5,643 bases of DNA from Syntrophomonadaceae bacterium (GCA_003566935.1 PXBM01000030.1:1-5643), one strand, 5' to 3'. Numbered from the stretch's first letter, positions 1 through 5,507 are shown. The notes: generated by a model from the sequence alone, not told the origin. Numbers and translations are program-made.

Positions 1-1413
1 AAGCAGCTCATTTACCAGCTTGGGGTTAGCCTTGCCTTTAGTTTCTTTCATAACCTGCCCAACCAGGAAACCGATAACCTTGGTTGTGCCACCGCGATAT
101 TTTTCCACGCTGTCAGGATTGGCCGCAATAACCTTATCTACAATCTCTTCCAGTTCTCCCTGGTCGGAAATTTGGAGAAGACCTTCTTCTTCAACCACGG
201 CTCGGGGGGACTGGCCACTTTCAAAAGCCTTTTCTAAAACTTCCTTGCCGATCTTACCGCTGATTAAATTCTCATCGATCATCTGCAGTAATTCAGCCAG
301 GTGCTCCGGAAGAAAACTGCTTTGATCCGCTTCCAGGCCGGCAGCGTTAAGACGGGCCAGGAGTTCACCCATAATCCAGTTACTGACCTCTTTCGGATTA
401 TTATAGCTTTCAAGGCATGCTTCAAAATAATCGGCCAGGCAGCGTGATGCGGTCAATACCCCGGCATCATATTCAGGCAGGTTGTAACCATTGACAAAGC
501 GGGCAGCCCTGGCTTCTGCCATTTCAGGCAGGGTGGCCCTGACCTTTTCAACCGCTTCGTCAGTTAATACCAGCGGAGCCAGTTCCGGATCGGTAAAGCA
601 GCGGTAATCATGCGCTTCAAGCTTGCTGCGCATCATAATTGTTTCCTGTTTATCTTCTTCCCAGCGCAGGGTCTGGGAGATAACCTCTTCGCCGCTCTTT
701 AAAATATCACTTTGTCTCTGGATTTCGTGTTCAAGCGACTTTTCAACTGCCTTAAATGAGTTCATATTTTTTAATTCAGTTTTGCTGCCATAAGTTTTAC
801 TGCCTTTAGGTCGCAGTGAAATATTTGCATCACAGCGCAGGCTGCCTTCTTCCATTTTACAATCAGAAACCCCGGCATATTGTAAGATGCTTTTTAACTG
901 CTCCAGGTAACGTTTTGATTCTCCGGGCGAACGAAGATCCGGTTCAGTTACTATTTCAACCAGGGGCACCCCGGCCCGGTTGTAATCAACCATGGAAGCA
1001 TTGCCCCCGGCAGCATGCACCAGTTTGCCGGCATCCTCTTCCATGTGGACACGGCCAATGCGAATTTTTTTTATGCCGCCATGATCATCTTCAATGGTCA
1101 GGTGGCCATTACTGCCAATCGGTTCATAGTACTGGGAAATCTGATACCCTTTCGGCATATCCGGATAAAAATAGTTCTTACGGTCAAAGTAACTTGAAAG
1201 GGCAATATCACAGTTTAAAGCCAGCGAAGCAGTCAGGGCCTGCTGCACGGCTTCGCTGTTCAGCCGGGGAAAAGCACCGGGAAAACCGAGGCAGACAGGG
1301 CAGGTGTGAACATTAGGTTCGGACACAAAATGATTGGGGCATGAGCAGAAGAGTTTGCTCTCTGTCATTAATTCAACATGAACTTCAAGGCCGATAACTA
1401 CTTCGTATTCCAT
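1..1413 (-). CDS. gatB: Aspartyl/glutamyl-tRNA amidotransferase subunit B (GatB), C-terminus cut by window edge
   Basis: GatB is the tRNA-binding kinase/transamidase subunit of GatCAB. It phosphorylates Glu-tRNA(Gln) or Asp-tRNA(Asn) and amidates it with ammonia. Reading from the ATG at 1413 gives 471 uninterrupted codons to the window edge. Visible motifs are GLEVH (8-12, with Glu10), DRKNYFYPD (77-85), HMEEDAGK (123-130, Mg/phosphate-site acidic residues), YNRAGVPLVEIV (144-155) and EEGSLRCDANIS (188-199). Two cysteine pairs, C23-x-C25 and C38-x-x-C41, match the zinc-type N-terminus found in many GatB proteins. The C-terminal YqeY-like tail is present (GFLVGQVMK, then KANPKLVNELL), so probably fewer than ten codons are missing. 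The start is supported by AAGGAAG seven bases upstream and by its position 21 bases after the gatA stop. Nothing suggests decay, which contrasts with the altered GatA next door. Confidence 0.97.
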   Translation of the reverse strand, partial: MEYEVVIGLEVHVELMTESKLFCSCPNHFVSEPNVHTCPVCLGFPGAFPRLNSEAVQQALTASLALNCDIALSSYFDRKNYFYPDMPKGYQISQYYEPIGSNGHLTIEDDHGGIKKIRIGRVHMEEDAGKLVHAAGGNASMVDYNRAGVPLVEIVTEPDLRSPGESKRYLEQLKSILQYAGVSDCKMEEGSLRCDANISLRPKGSKTYGSKTELKNMNSFKAVEKSLEHEIQRQSDILKSGEEVISQTLRWEEDKQETIMMRSKLEAHDYRCFTDPELAPLVLTDEAVEKVRATLPEMAEARAARFVNGYNLPEYDAGVLTASRCLADYFEACLESYNNPKEVSNWIMGELLARLNAAGLEADQSSFLPEHLAELLQMIDENLISGKIGKEVLEKAFESGQSPRAVVEEEGLLQISDQGELEEIVDKVIAANPDSVEKYRGGTTKVIGFLVGQVMKETKGKANPKLVNELL

Positions 1414-1434
1414 TAAAATCTTCCTTTCTCTTCT

Positions 1435-2868
1435 TTAGGCTTTTCCGTGAGGGAATAGCTGTTTATCACGAACCACAATATCACTGACTGCCGTCAGGGT
1501 TTTTTCGCTAAATGGGGGACCGACCAGCTGCAGTCCAACAGGCAATTCACCGATCATTCCTGCCGGGAAGCTAAGGGCGGGAAGGCCCGACAAACTAACC
1601 GGGGCACAAAATATATCTTCTTCCCAGGATGAGATCAGATCCTTTTCTTCTCTTAAAAGGGGAGGAAGATTCTTAACTACCGGCATTAACAATAGATCGC
1701 AGCCGGTCAAAGCCAGGGCAAATTCACGGCGAACCAGGTTCCATACTTTAAGAGCCTGTCGGTAGTATAAATCAAAATTGCCCTTGCCGAGTAGATATGT
1801 TCCATATATACTGCGCTGCCGCCCTTCCCGGCCCAGGAGATTGCTGCGTGATTTCAAGTACAGCTCCTCCAGGTTATCCGCCTCTGATGCTGTTCCAAAA
1901 CGAATACCATCAAAACGGGCATGATTGGAAGAAGCTTCCGCCTGGGCAATGACATAGTAGGCCCGCAGCGCTTCCGGCAGCATTCTTAAACTTACATCTG
2001 TTATTTCAAAACCTTGCTCTTTAAATAAATTAATAGTCTCCTGGCAGGCAGTTTTTAACTCCGGTTCAAGGCCCTCTACCAGTGACTGCGGAAACCCAAT
2101 TTTTAGATTATCTATCGCGGCAGGCTCTATTTCCGGGATAAATTCATCCTTGCTAATTAGAGTAGAGGCATCATATTGATCATAACCGGCAATAACCTGT
2201 AAGACAGCATCAATATTCTTTCCGGTAAGGGCGGTAACACCAACCTGGCCAAAAGAACTGCTGTGCAGGTTTAATCCATGCCTGGAAACAAGGCCGCTTG
2301 TAGGCCGCAAACCGGTAACTCCGCAGCTGGAAGCTCCCTGGCGCAGAGCCCCTCCGCTGTCACTTTCAAGCGCTACCATGGCCGCACCGGTAATGACAGC
2401 CGCAGCCCCGGCACTACCTGCAGCACGGCTGTTATCCCAGGGGTTAATGGTTGCCCCTTTTGGAGAAGAAGTTGTTGAGGAACCAAGGCTCATATTGTCC
2501 AGGTTTGTTTTACCGACTACTATAGCTCCGGCTTCCATCAATTTCTCAACTGCTGTTGCCGTATAGGGAGAATAAAAATCGCTAAAACCGCCTGAGCCAA
2601 ATGTTGTAGGTAATACCCCGTAACAAATATCATCTTTTACTGCCACGGGTATACCGGCCAGGGGCAATTTTTCACCTTTTTCAATGCGCAGGTCAATTGC
2701 CTTGGCCTGCTCCAGCGCATCAATCCCGGCCTGGTGAATAAAAATGTTGAGACTTTCATTTAATAAAGTACAGTTTTCAAGGGTTTTTTCTATCAGATCA
2801 TGAGCGGTATATTCTCCACTGTGTATATCTTCTACTGCCTGACAAACAGATAAATTCCTTAAGTCCAA
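1435..2868 (-). CDS. gatA: Aspartyl/glutamyl-tRNA amidotransferase subunit A (GatA) lacking the amidase nucleophile
   Basis: GatA is the amidase-signature subunit that normally hydrolyses glutamine and feeds ammonia to GatB. I start it at TTG 2868 because AGGAGG lies six bases upstream and the protein then begins like GatA (MDLRNLSV...). This gives 477 residues, close to the usual 480-490. Conserved parts are AGIPVAVKDD with catalytic Lys78, VGKTNLDNM, NPWD, CGVTGLRPTSGLVSRHGL, EASSNHARFDGIRFG, and the DIFCAPVSLSGLPALSFP segment near the C-terminus. The catalytic core is abnormal. The family GGSIRQP nucleophile motif reads GGALRQG here, so the nucleophilic serine is Ala174 (codon GCT, 2347-2349). 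The GGSSGGS loop is shortened to GSAG (151-154), about three residues short in total, although Ser152 may still stand for the cis-serine. The frame is intact and gatC/gatB flank it, so it is not an obvious pseudogene. It may be a glutaminase-dead GatA or a divergent paralogue. Confidence 0.93.
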   Translation of the reverse strand: MDLRNLSVCQAVEDIHSGEYTAHDLIEKTLENCTLLNESLNIFIHQAGIDALEQAKAIDLRIEKGEKLPLAGIPVAVKDDICYGVLPTTFGSGGFSDFYSPYTATAVEKLMEAGAIVVGKTNLDNMSLGSSTTSSPKGATINPWDNSRAAGSAGAAAVITGAAMVALESDSGGALRQGASSCGVTGLRPTSGLVSRHGLNLHSSSFGQVGVTALTGKNIDAVLQVIAGYDQYDASTLISKDEFIPEIEPAAIDNLKIGFPQSLVEGLEPELKTACQETINLFKEQGFEITDVSLRMLPEALRAYYVIAQAEASSNHARFDGIRFGTASEADNLEELYLKSRSNLLGREGRQRSIYGTYLLGKGNFDLYYRQALKVWNLVRREFALALTGCDLLLMPVVKNLPPLLREEKDLISSWEEDIFCAPVSLSGLPALSFPAGMIGELPVGLQLVGPPFSEKTLTAVSDIVVRDKQLFPHGKA

Positions 2869-2874
2869 AGTTAT

Positions 2875-2880
2875 CCTCCT
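2875..2880 (-). promoter_or_regulatory. Ribosome binding site of gatA
   Basis: AGGAGG on the minus strand, six bases before TTG 2868. It decides the TTG start over the longer open frame, which runs back to 2937 and would overlap the end of gatC. Confidence 0.85.
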
Positions 2881-2896
2881 ATCCGAACGCTCGCTA

Positions 2897-3181
2897 TTAT
2901 TCAATAATGGGGGGAACCCGGTAAAATCCCTGATCAAATTCAGGCGCTGCTTCCTGTAACTCGGCCATCACGCCTTTACGGGCGCAATCTTCCCTGAGCA
3001 CGTTTACAGAATTATGCCCTAATAGTATTGGTTCAATTCCTGCCGTATCAACTTCAAGCAGCGGATTGAGCCAATTTAAAAATACACCCAGCTGCTGGTA
3101 TAAGCGATCATGTTCATCTTCAGACAGGCCAAGCTTGGCAGTTTTTACCGCTTTATCAAACCTTTTTTCAATATCGCTCAC
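2897..3181 (-). CDS. gatC: Aspartyl/glutamyl-tRNA amidotransferase subunit C (GatC)
   Basis: GatC is the small subunit that wraps around the GatA-GatB interface and stabilises the complex. With GTG 3181 as start the protein has 94 residues, the usual GatC length. It shows the family pattern: an N-terminal helix leading into AKLGLSEDE, then LYQQLGVFLNWL, a D-T-A-G-I-E-P segment, NVLREDCARKG and a C-terminal F-x-x-G-F-Y-R-V-P-P-I-I-E. The frame stays open to TTG 3265, but the added residues look nothing like GatC. AGGTGA ends five bases before GTG 3181, which supports the short form; GTG 3190 is a weaker alternative. The stop lies 28 bases before gatA, so the two are co-transcribed. Nothing looks degenerate. 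Confidence 0.95.
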   Translation of the reverse strand: MSDIEKRFDKAVKTAKLGLSEDEHDRLYQQLGVFLNWLNPLLEVDTAGIEPILLGHNSVNVLREDCARKGVMAELQEAAPEFDQGFYRVPPIIE

Positions 3182-3300
3182 TTCTATCACCTGCTTACTA
3201 TATACTGTAAAATGAAAAACTATTGCCATTAATTCTGGAAAAGTAGGCGGAACCCTGCCCTTCAATTAAAAATCTTTGAAAACATAATAGTTGCGAAGTT
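3182..3300. other. uppP-gatC spacer
   Basis: This 119-base gap lies between the uppP stop and the gatC start. It is AT-rich. It contains no convincing rho-independent terminator, only a weak interrupted GGC/GCC pairing around 3247-3260 with no U-tract after it. I see no promoter with a good -35 and -10 pair; TATATA/TATAGT words occur just before gatC without a matching -35. Read-through from uppP into gatC is therefore plausible but not proven. Confidence 0.5.
3187..3192 (-). promoter_or_regulatory. Ribosome binding site of gatC
   Basis: AGGTGA on the minus strand, five bases before GTG 3181. It favours a 94-residue GatC over the 122-residue frame starting at TTG 3265. Confidence 0.6.
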
Positions 3301-4128
3301 TTAAATAGTTGGAGGTACTTCCTCCACAAACATAAACACAAGAAATGCTATTATATAAAGATAAATTGCAAAGTATAAAAGCCTGCCTTTTTTCAAGAAG
3401 TCAATCAACCAAATAATGCTTACTATCGAAAAAACGAATGAAGCCAGAAAAGAAGCAGCCAGCGGACCCACTCCGATTTCACTCCAAATTGCACCTGGAA
3501 TATCACCTGCAGCCAGGACAGTTGAGCCTAATATGGCTGGAATAACCAGTAGAAAGGAATACCTTACTGCTGTATCGCGTTCCAGGCCGGCCCAAAGGGC
3601 GGCAATCAGGGTAGACCCGGAGCGGGATATGCCCGGCAGGACAGCAATAGTTTGCCCCAATCCAACGATAACAGCATCCAACCAGGTCATCCTGTCTTCT
3701 TTACGGTTACCGTAATGCTTAAATCGTTCTATCAAAATAAGGGCTGTACCCGTCACAGCCAGCGCAGCTGCAATAAATGGCGGTGTTTTCATGATATCTA
3801 CAACCAGGTTTTTTAAAATCAGACCAAGGCTGCCGGTTATAACCGTGGCTATGATGATGTAAATCCCGAACATAAAATGGATTTTGTTTGTATCGCTTTT
3901 TTCAATAAAGTATGAAAAGAACCCCCTGATTACAGACCACAAATCCCGACGGAAATAAATTATTACAGCAAATACTGATGCGATATGCAGGAATATTTCA
4001 TAAGCCAGGCCGGGAAAATTATAACCGAAAAGTAGTTCGGTAATAATAATATGGGCTGTGCTGGATATGGGCAGAAATTCACTGATTCCCTGGACAATGC
4101 CGAAGATAATTGCTTCAAATAATGACAT
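3301..4128 (-). CDS. uppP: Undecaprenyl-diphosphatase (UppP/BacA family)
   Basis: This integral membrane enzyme dephosphorylates undecaprenyl diphosphate, recycling the lipid carrier for peptidoglycan and other surface polymers, and can confer bacitracin tolerance. The protein has 275 residues (E. coli UppP has 273) and several hydrophobic segments, roughly at 3-12, 44-58, 86-106, 118-133, 190-207, 222-242 and 251-268. Motif 1, QGISEFLPISSTAH (13-26), holds Glu17, Ser23 and His26. Motif 2, LPGISRSGST (164-173), holds Arg169. The first acidic residue of motif 1 (Glu17 in E. coli) is Gln13 here. I believe this substitution occurs in other Bacillota homologues, so I do not call it a defect. The start ATG is preceded by AGCAGGG, a modest binding site, 38 bases after the macro gene, which suggests co-transcription. 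Confidence 0.97.
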   Translation of the reverse strand: MSLFEAIIFGIVQGISEFLPISSTAHIIITELLFGYNFPGLAYEIFLHIASVFAVIIYFRRDLWSVIRGFFSYFIEKSDTNKIHFMFGIYIIIATVITGSLGLILKNLVVDIMKTPPFIAAALAVTGTALILIERFKHYGNRKEDRMTWLDAVIVGLGQTIAVLPGISRSGSTLIAALWAGLERDTAVRYSFLLVIPAILGSTVLAAGDIPGAIWSEIGVGPLAASFLASFVFSIVSIIWLIDFLKKGRLLYFAIYLYIIAFLVFMFVEEVPPTI

Positions 4129-4166
4129 TTATAAACCCTGCTTCCTAAAAATTGGGGTTCGCTTTT

Positions 4167-4700
4167 TCAATCTAGTACTTCTTCCATTTTCTGCTGATGA
4201 ACCGCCAGTGCATCTTCCCCGAATAAAACAAAGCGTATCAGCCTGACCTGCTTTAAATTGGTAGTAACTTCCTTTACTGTCTGAAAGGCTACTTTAGCCG
4301 CGTCTTCCATGGGATAGCCAAAAGCACCGGTAGAAATGGACGGAAAGGCCACTGAATCAATCTTGCTGTCTTCTGCAAGCTGCAGGGTATTTCTATAACA
4401 GTCTGCAAGAAGTTTGTCTTCGGGCTTGTCAGCACCATAGACAGGACCGAGACAGTGAATCACGTAATCATTGGGCAAGTTATGCGCTCCCGTTATAACC
4501 GCCTCACCCGGCTTAATCGGGGCAAGCGGCCTGCACTCTTCTTCCAGGCCTGGCCCGGCAGCACGGTGCAGCGCTCCTGCCACTCCCCCGCCGATTCTAA
4601 GCTGGGCATTGGCAGCATTAACTACCGCTACCATATCCTTCTGGGCGACAATATCTCCCGAAACACATTCAACGGTAACATTATTCACTATTTTTTTCAT
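4167..4700 (-). CDS. Macro-domain protein (ADP-ribose binding, probable de-ADP-ribosylase)
   Basis: A single macro domain fills the 177-residue protein. Macro domains bind ADP-ribose, and many remove it from proteins or deacetylate O-acetyl-ADP-ribose. Visible motifs are GDI (15-17, adenine end), VVNAANAQL (26-34) with Asn28/Asn31, the glycine loop IGGGVAGALHRAAGP (36-50), the VIHCLGP strand (80-86) and the phosphate-binding loop SISTGAFGYP (121-130). The overall pattern is closest to the MacroD/YmdB group. In that group the loop normally reads GGVDG, with an aspartate implicated in catalysis; here that residue is Ala41. Hydrolysis may therefore be reduced or follow the route used by macro domains that lack this Asp. 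A good GGAGG binding site precedes the ATG. The substrate is unknown, and the neighbours (redox enzyme upstream, uppP downstream) do not settle the role. Confidence 0.93.
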   Translation of the reverse strand: MKKIVNNVTVECVSGDIVAQKDMVAVVNAANAQLRIGGGVAGALHRAAGPGLEEECRPLAPIKPGEAVITGAHNLPNDYVIHCLGPVYGADKPEDKLLADCYRNTLQLAEDSKIDSVAFPSISTGAFGYPMEDAAKVAFQTVKEVTTNLKQVRLIRFVLFGEDALAVHQQKMEEVLD

Positions 4701-4726
4701 TTTAATTACTCCTCCTTCCCTTCTCT

Positions 4727-4755
4727 ATTATGACAAAAAGGTCCGGGAGAATCAA
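4727..4755 (-). promoter_or_regulatory. Candidate sigma-A promoter for the macro-uppP-gatCAB unit
   Basis: On the minus strand TTGATT (4750-4755) and CATAAT (4727-4732) are separated by exactly 17 bases, and the -10 is preceded by TGT, giving an extended -10. The -35 box matches TTGACA at four positions and the -10 matches TATAAT at five. The -35 lies in the loop of the prx terminator and the spacer covers one stem arm plus the U-tract. Transcription would begin about 20-30 bases before the macro ATG, just ahead of its GGAGG site. Confidence 0.55.
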
Positions 4756-4766
4756 TCTCCCGGACC
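4735..4766 (-). terminator. Rho-independent terminator of the peroxiredoxin gene
   Basis: A perfect 11-base-pair GC-rich stem (4740-4750 with 4756-4766) with a five-base loop is followed on the minus strand by five T (4735-4739). It lies about 50 bases after the prx stop. The other strand has no U-tract, so the terminator works in the minus direction. Confidence 0.93.
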
Positions 4767-4783
4767 TGATAATTATAGTAATT

Positions 4784-4820
4784 GATTAAGTACAAAACCT
4801 CCGTCCCTGTGTACTTAATC
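4784..4820 (-). repeat. Inverted repeat / hairpin over the prx stop codon
   Basis: GATTAAGTAC on the minus strand (4820-4811) is repeated inverted at 4793-4784. One extra A-T pair makes an 11-pair stem with a 15-base loop. The stop codon TAA (4815-4817) lies inside the 5' arm. The loop carries GGAGG, but no start codon follows at a usable distance. It sits 17 bases ahead of the terminator and has no U-tract of its own. Its role is unknown; 3'-end stabilisation is one possibility. Confidence 0.7.
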
Positions 4821-5411
4821 GCCGATTTTCCAGGTTTCCCAGACCTTGCCAACAAGGTCGGGGCCGGGTTTAAGGGTCTTCTTACCGGGCTGCCAGCCCG
4901 CTGGTGTTGGTTCGCCGGTTTCGCGGACATGCTGGAATGCCTGAACCTGGCGAATCAGCTCAGTGAAGTTACGCCCGACCGGAGGGGTCAGTACTTCCAT
5001 CGCCTGGACAACTCCGTCCGGGTCGATTATAAAGCGGCCCCTGATATTAACTCCGCCTTCTTCATCATAGACACCATAGAGATTACCAATTTTTCCGCCT
5101 GTATCGGAAAGCATGGGGAACTGCACTCCACCATCAACCATCTTGGAGAGTTCAACTTCCTGCCAGATTTTATGGGTAAACTGGCTATCAACGCTGCAGG
5201 ACAGCACTTCTACTCCGAGATCCTGCAGTTCTTTATACCTGGCGGCAACTGACGCCAATTCTGTCGGTCAGACGAAAGTAAAATCGCCGGGATAGAAGCA
5301 AAGCACTACCCACTTGTCCTTGTAATCTGACAGCTTTACCTTCTTGAAACCTCCATCTACAAAGGCATTTGCTTCAAATTCGGGAGCTTTTTGGCCCACT
5401 TTTACACTCAT
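4815..5411 (-). CDS. prxU: Selenocysteine-containing AhpC/Prx1-family peroxiredoxin, with in-frame TGA at codon 48
   Basis: Peroxiredoxins reduce hydrogen peroxide and organic hydroperoxides in the cytoplasm through a peroxidatic cysteine. From ATG 5411, seven bases after AGGAGG, the frame encodes 198 residues if TGA 5268-5270 is read as selenocysteine. It has the typical AhpC/Prx1 layout: VKVGQKAPEFEANAF at the N-terminus, WVVLCFYPGDFTFV then U48 then PTEL (the P-x-x-x-T-x-x-C motif, Pro41 and Thr45 present), SCSVDSQFTHKIW (71-83), FPMLSDTGGKIG (98-109), Arg124, and RFIIDPDGVVQ (126-136). The C-terminal family motif VCPA-x-W is PTPAGW here, so the resolving cysteine is Thr169. Remaining cysteines are Cys38 and Cys72. 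This suggests a one-selenocysteine mechanism, perhaps with thioredoxin or a small thiol as reductant. Selenocysteine peroxiredoxins are known (PrxU of Eubacterium acidaminophilum). A simple nonsense mutation is the alternative, but conservation on both sides argues against it. Confidence 0.9.
5239..5271 (-). promoter_or_regulatory. Candidate bacterial SECIS region downstream of the TGA
   Basis: Two mutually exclusive hairpins can form. The first pairs UGGCG (5257-5253) with CGCCA (5244-5240), plus a U-G pair outside (5258/5239). Its eight-base loop UCAGUUGC starts 15 bases after the TGA, close to the layout of known bacterial SECIS elements, with G in the loop. The second pairs CUGAC, which contains the TGA (5271-5267), with GUCAG (5253-5249). 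The first is the better SECIS candidate. It is drawn by eye, not by an energy calculation. Confidence 0.6.
5268..5270 (-). other. Selenocysteine codon (TGA) of the peroxiredoxin
   Basis: TGA is codon 48, in the exact position of the peroxidatic cysteine between FTFV and PTEL. It is the only stop in the 199-codon frame before TAA 4815-4817. Decoding would require SelB, tRNA-Sec and a SECIS, none of which are encoded in this window. Confidence 0.88.
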
Positions 5412-5418
5412 AGTAAAA

Positions 5419-5424
5419 CCTCCT
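5419..5424 (-). promoter_or_regulatory. Ribosome binding site of the peroxiredoxin
   Basis: AGGAGG on the minus strand, seven bases before ATG 5411. It shows that translation begins upstream of the TGA, so the start is not the TTG at 5258, which has no such site. Confidence 0.9.
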
Positions 5425-5438
5425 ATTTTTATTCATAA
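5425..5438 (-). repeat. Direct repeat, proximal copy (TTATGAATAAAAAT)
   Basis: A 14-base word ending immediately before the prx ribosome binding site. An identical copy lies 67 bases further upstream at 5492-5505. Both are in the same orientation and bracket the candidate promoter. Confidence 0.6.
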
Positions 5439-5460
5439 TTACTCTGTTTATATATTCTAT

Positions 5461-5489
5461 ATTTTAATAACCGTTCCTGCCTTTATTAA
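5461..5489 (-). promoter_or_regulatory. Weak candidate promoter of the peroxiredoxin
   Basis: TTAATA (5484-5489) and TAAAAT (5461-5466) on the minus strand are 17 bases apart, matching the sigma-A consensus at four and five positions. The leader would be about 40 bases. The region is very AT-rich, so chance matches are likely, and TATATA near 5450 is another possible -10. Confidence 0.35.
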
Positions 5490-5492
5490 TAA
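5483..5492. promoter_or_regulatory. AT-rich palindrome overlapping the candidate prx -35
   Basis: TTATTAATAA is a perfect ten-base palindrome. Peroxide-response genes in Bacillota are often under PerR, whose box is an AT-rich palindrome, but this one is shorter and not a clear match. A near-palindrome ATATA-ttc-TATAT lies at 5450-5462. Both are suggestive only. Confidence 0.25.
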
Positions 5493-5505
5493 TTTTTATT
5501 CATAA
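5492..5505 (-). repeat. Direct repeat, distal copy (TTATGAATAAAAAT)
   Basis: Identical to 5425-5438 and in the same orientation. It touches the palindrome at 5483-5492. Confidence 0.6.
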
Positions 5506-5507
5506 CT

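Noticed and set aside
816..1316. 166-codon plus-strand open frame
   Set aside because: It is antisense to strongly conserved gatB and the peptide resembles no known family.
3247..3260. Weak GGC/GCC hairpin between uppP and gatC as a terminator
   Set aside because: The stem is short and interrupted, and no U-tract follows on the minus strand.
3182..3265. N-terminal extension of GatC to TTG 3265
   Set aside because: The 28 extra residues do not match GatC, and GTG 3181 with AGGTGA upstream gives the standard length.
4706..4930. 74-codon minus-strand open frame running from prx through its terminator
   Set aside because: It is in another frame of prx, has no ribosome binding site, and would have to cross a strong terminator stem.
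4782..5252. 156-codon plus-strand open frame
   Set aside because: It is antisense to the peroxiredoxin, reads through the stop-codon hairpin and has no family resemblance.
4815..5258. A shorter 147-residue peroxiredoxin starting at TTG 5258
   Set aside because: It would lack the N-terminal third of the fold and the active-site residue, has no ribosome binding site, and the conserved frame continues upstream through the TGA to a well-placed ATG.
4815..5411. Peroxiredoxin as a nonsense-mutated pseudogene
   Set aside because: There is no other stop or frameshift, motifs are conserved on both sides, and the TGA falls precisely on the catalytic Cys position known to be Sec in related proteins. 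It cannot be fully excluded without checking for Sec machinery.
5375..5437. Short upstream open frame of about 20 codons starting at the ATG inside the proximal repeat
   Set aside because: It overlaps the prx start out of frame, has no ribosome binding site, and its peptide is not recognisable.
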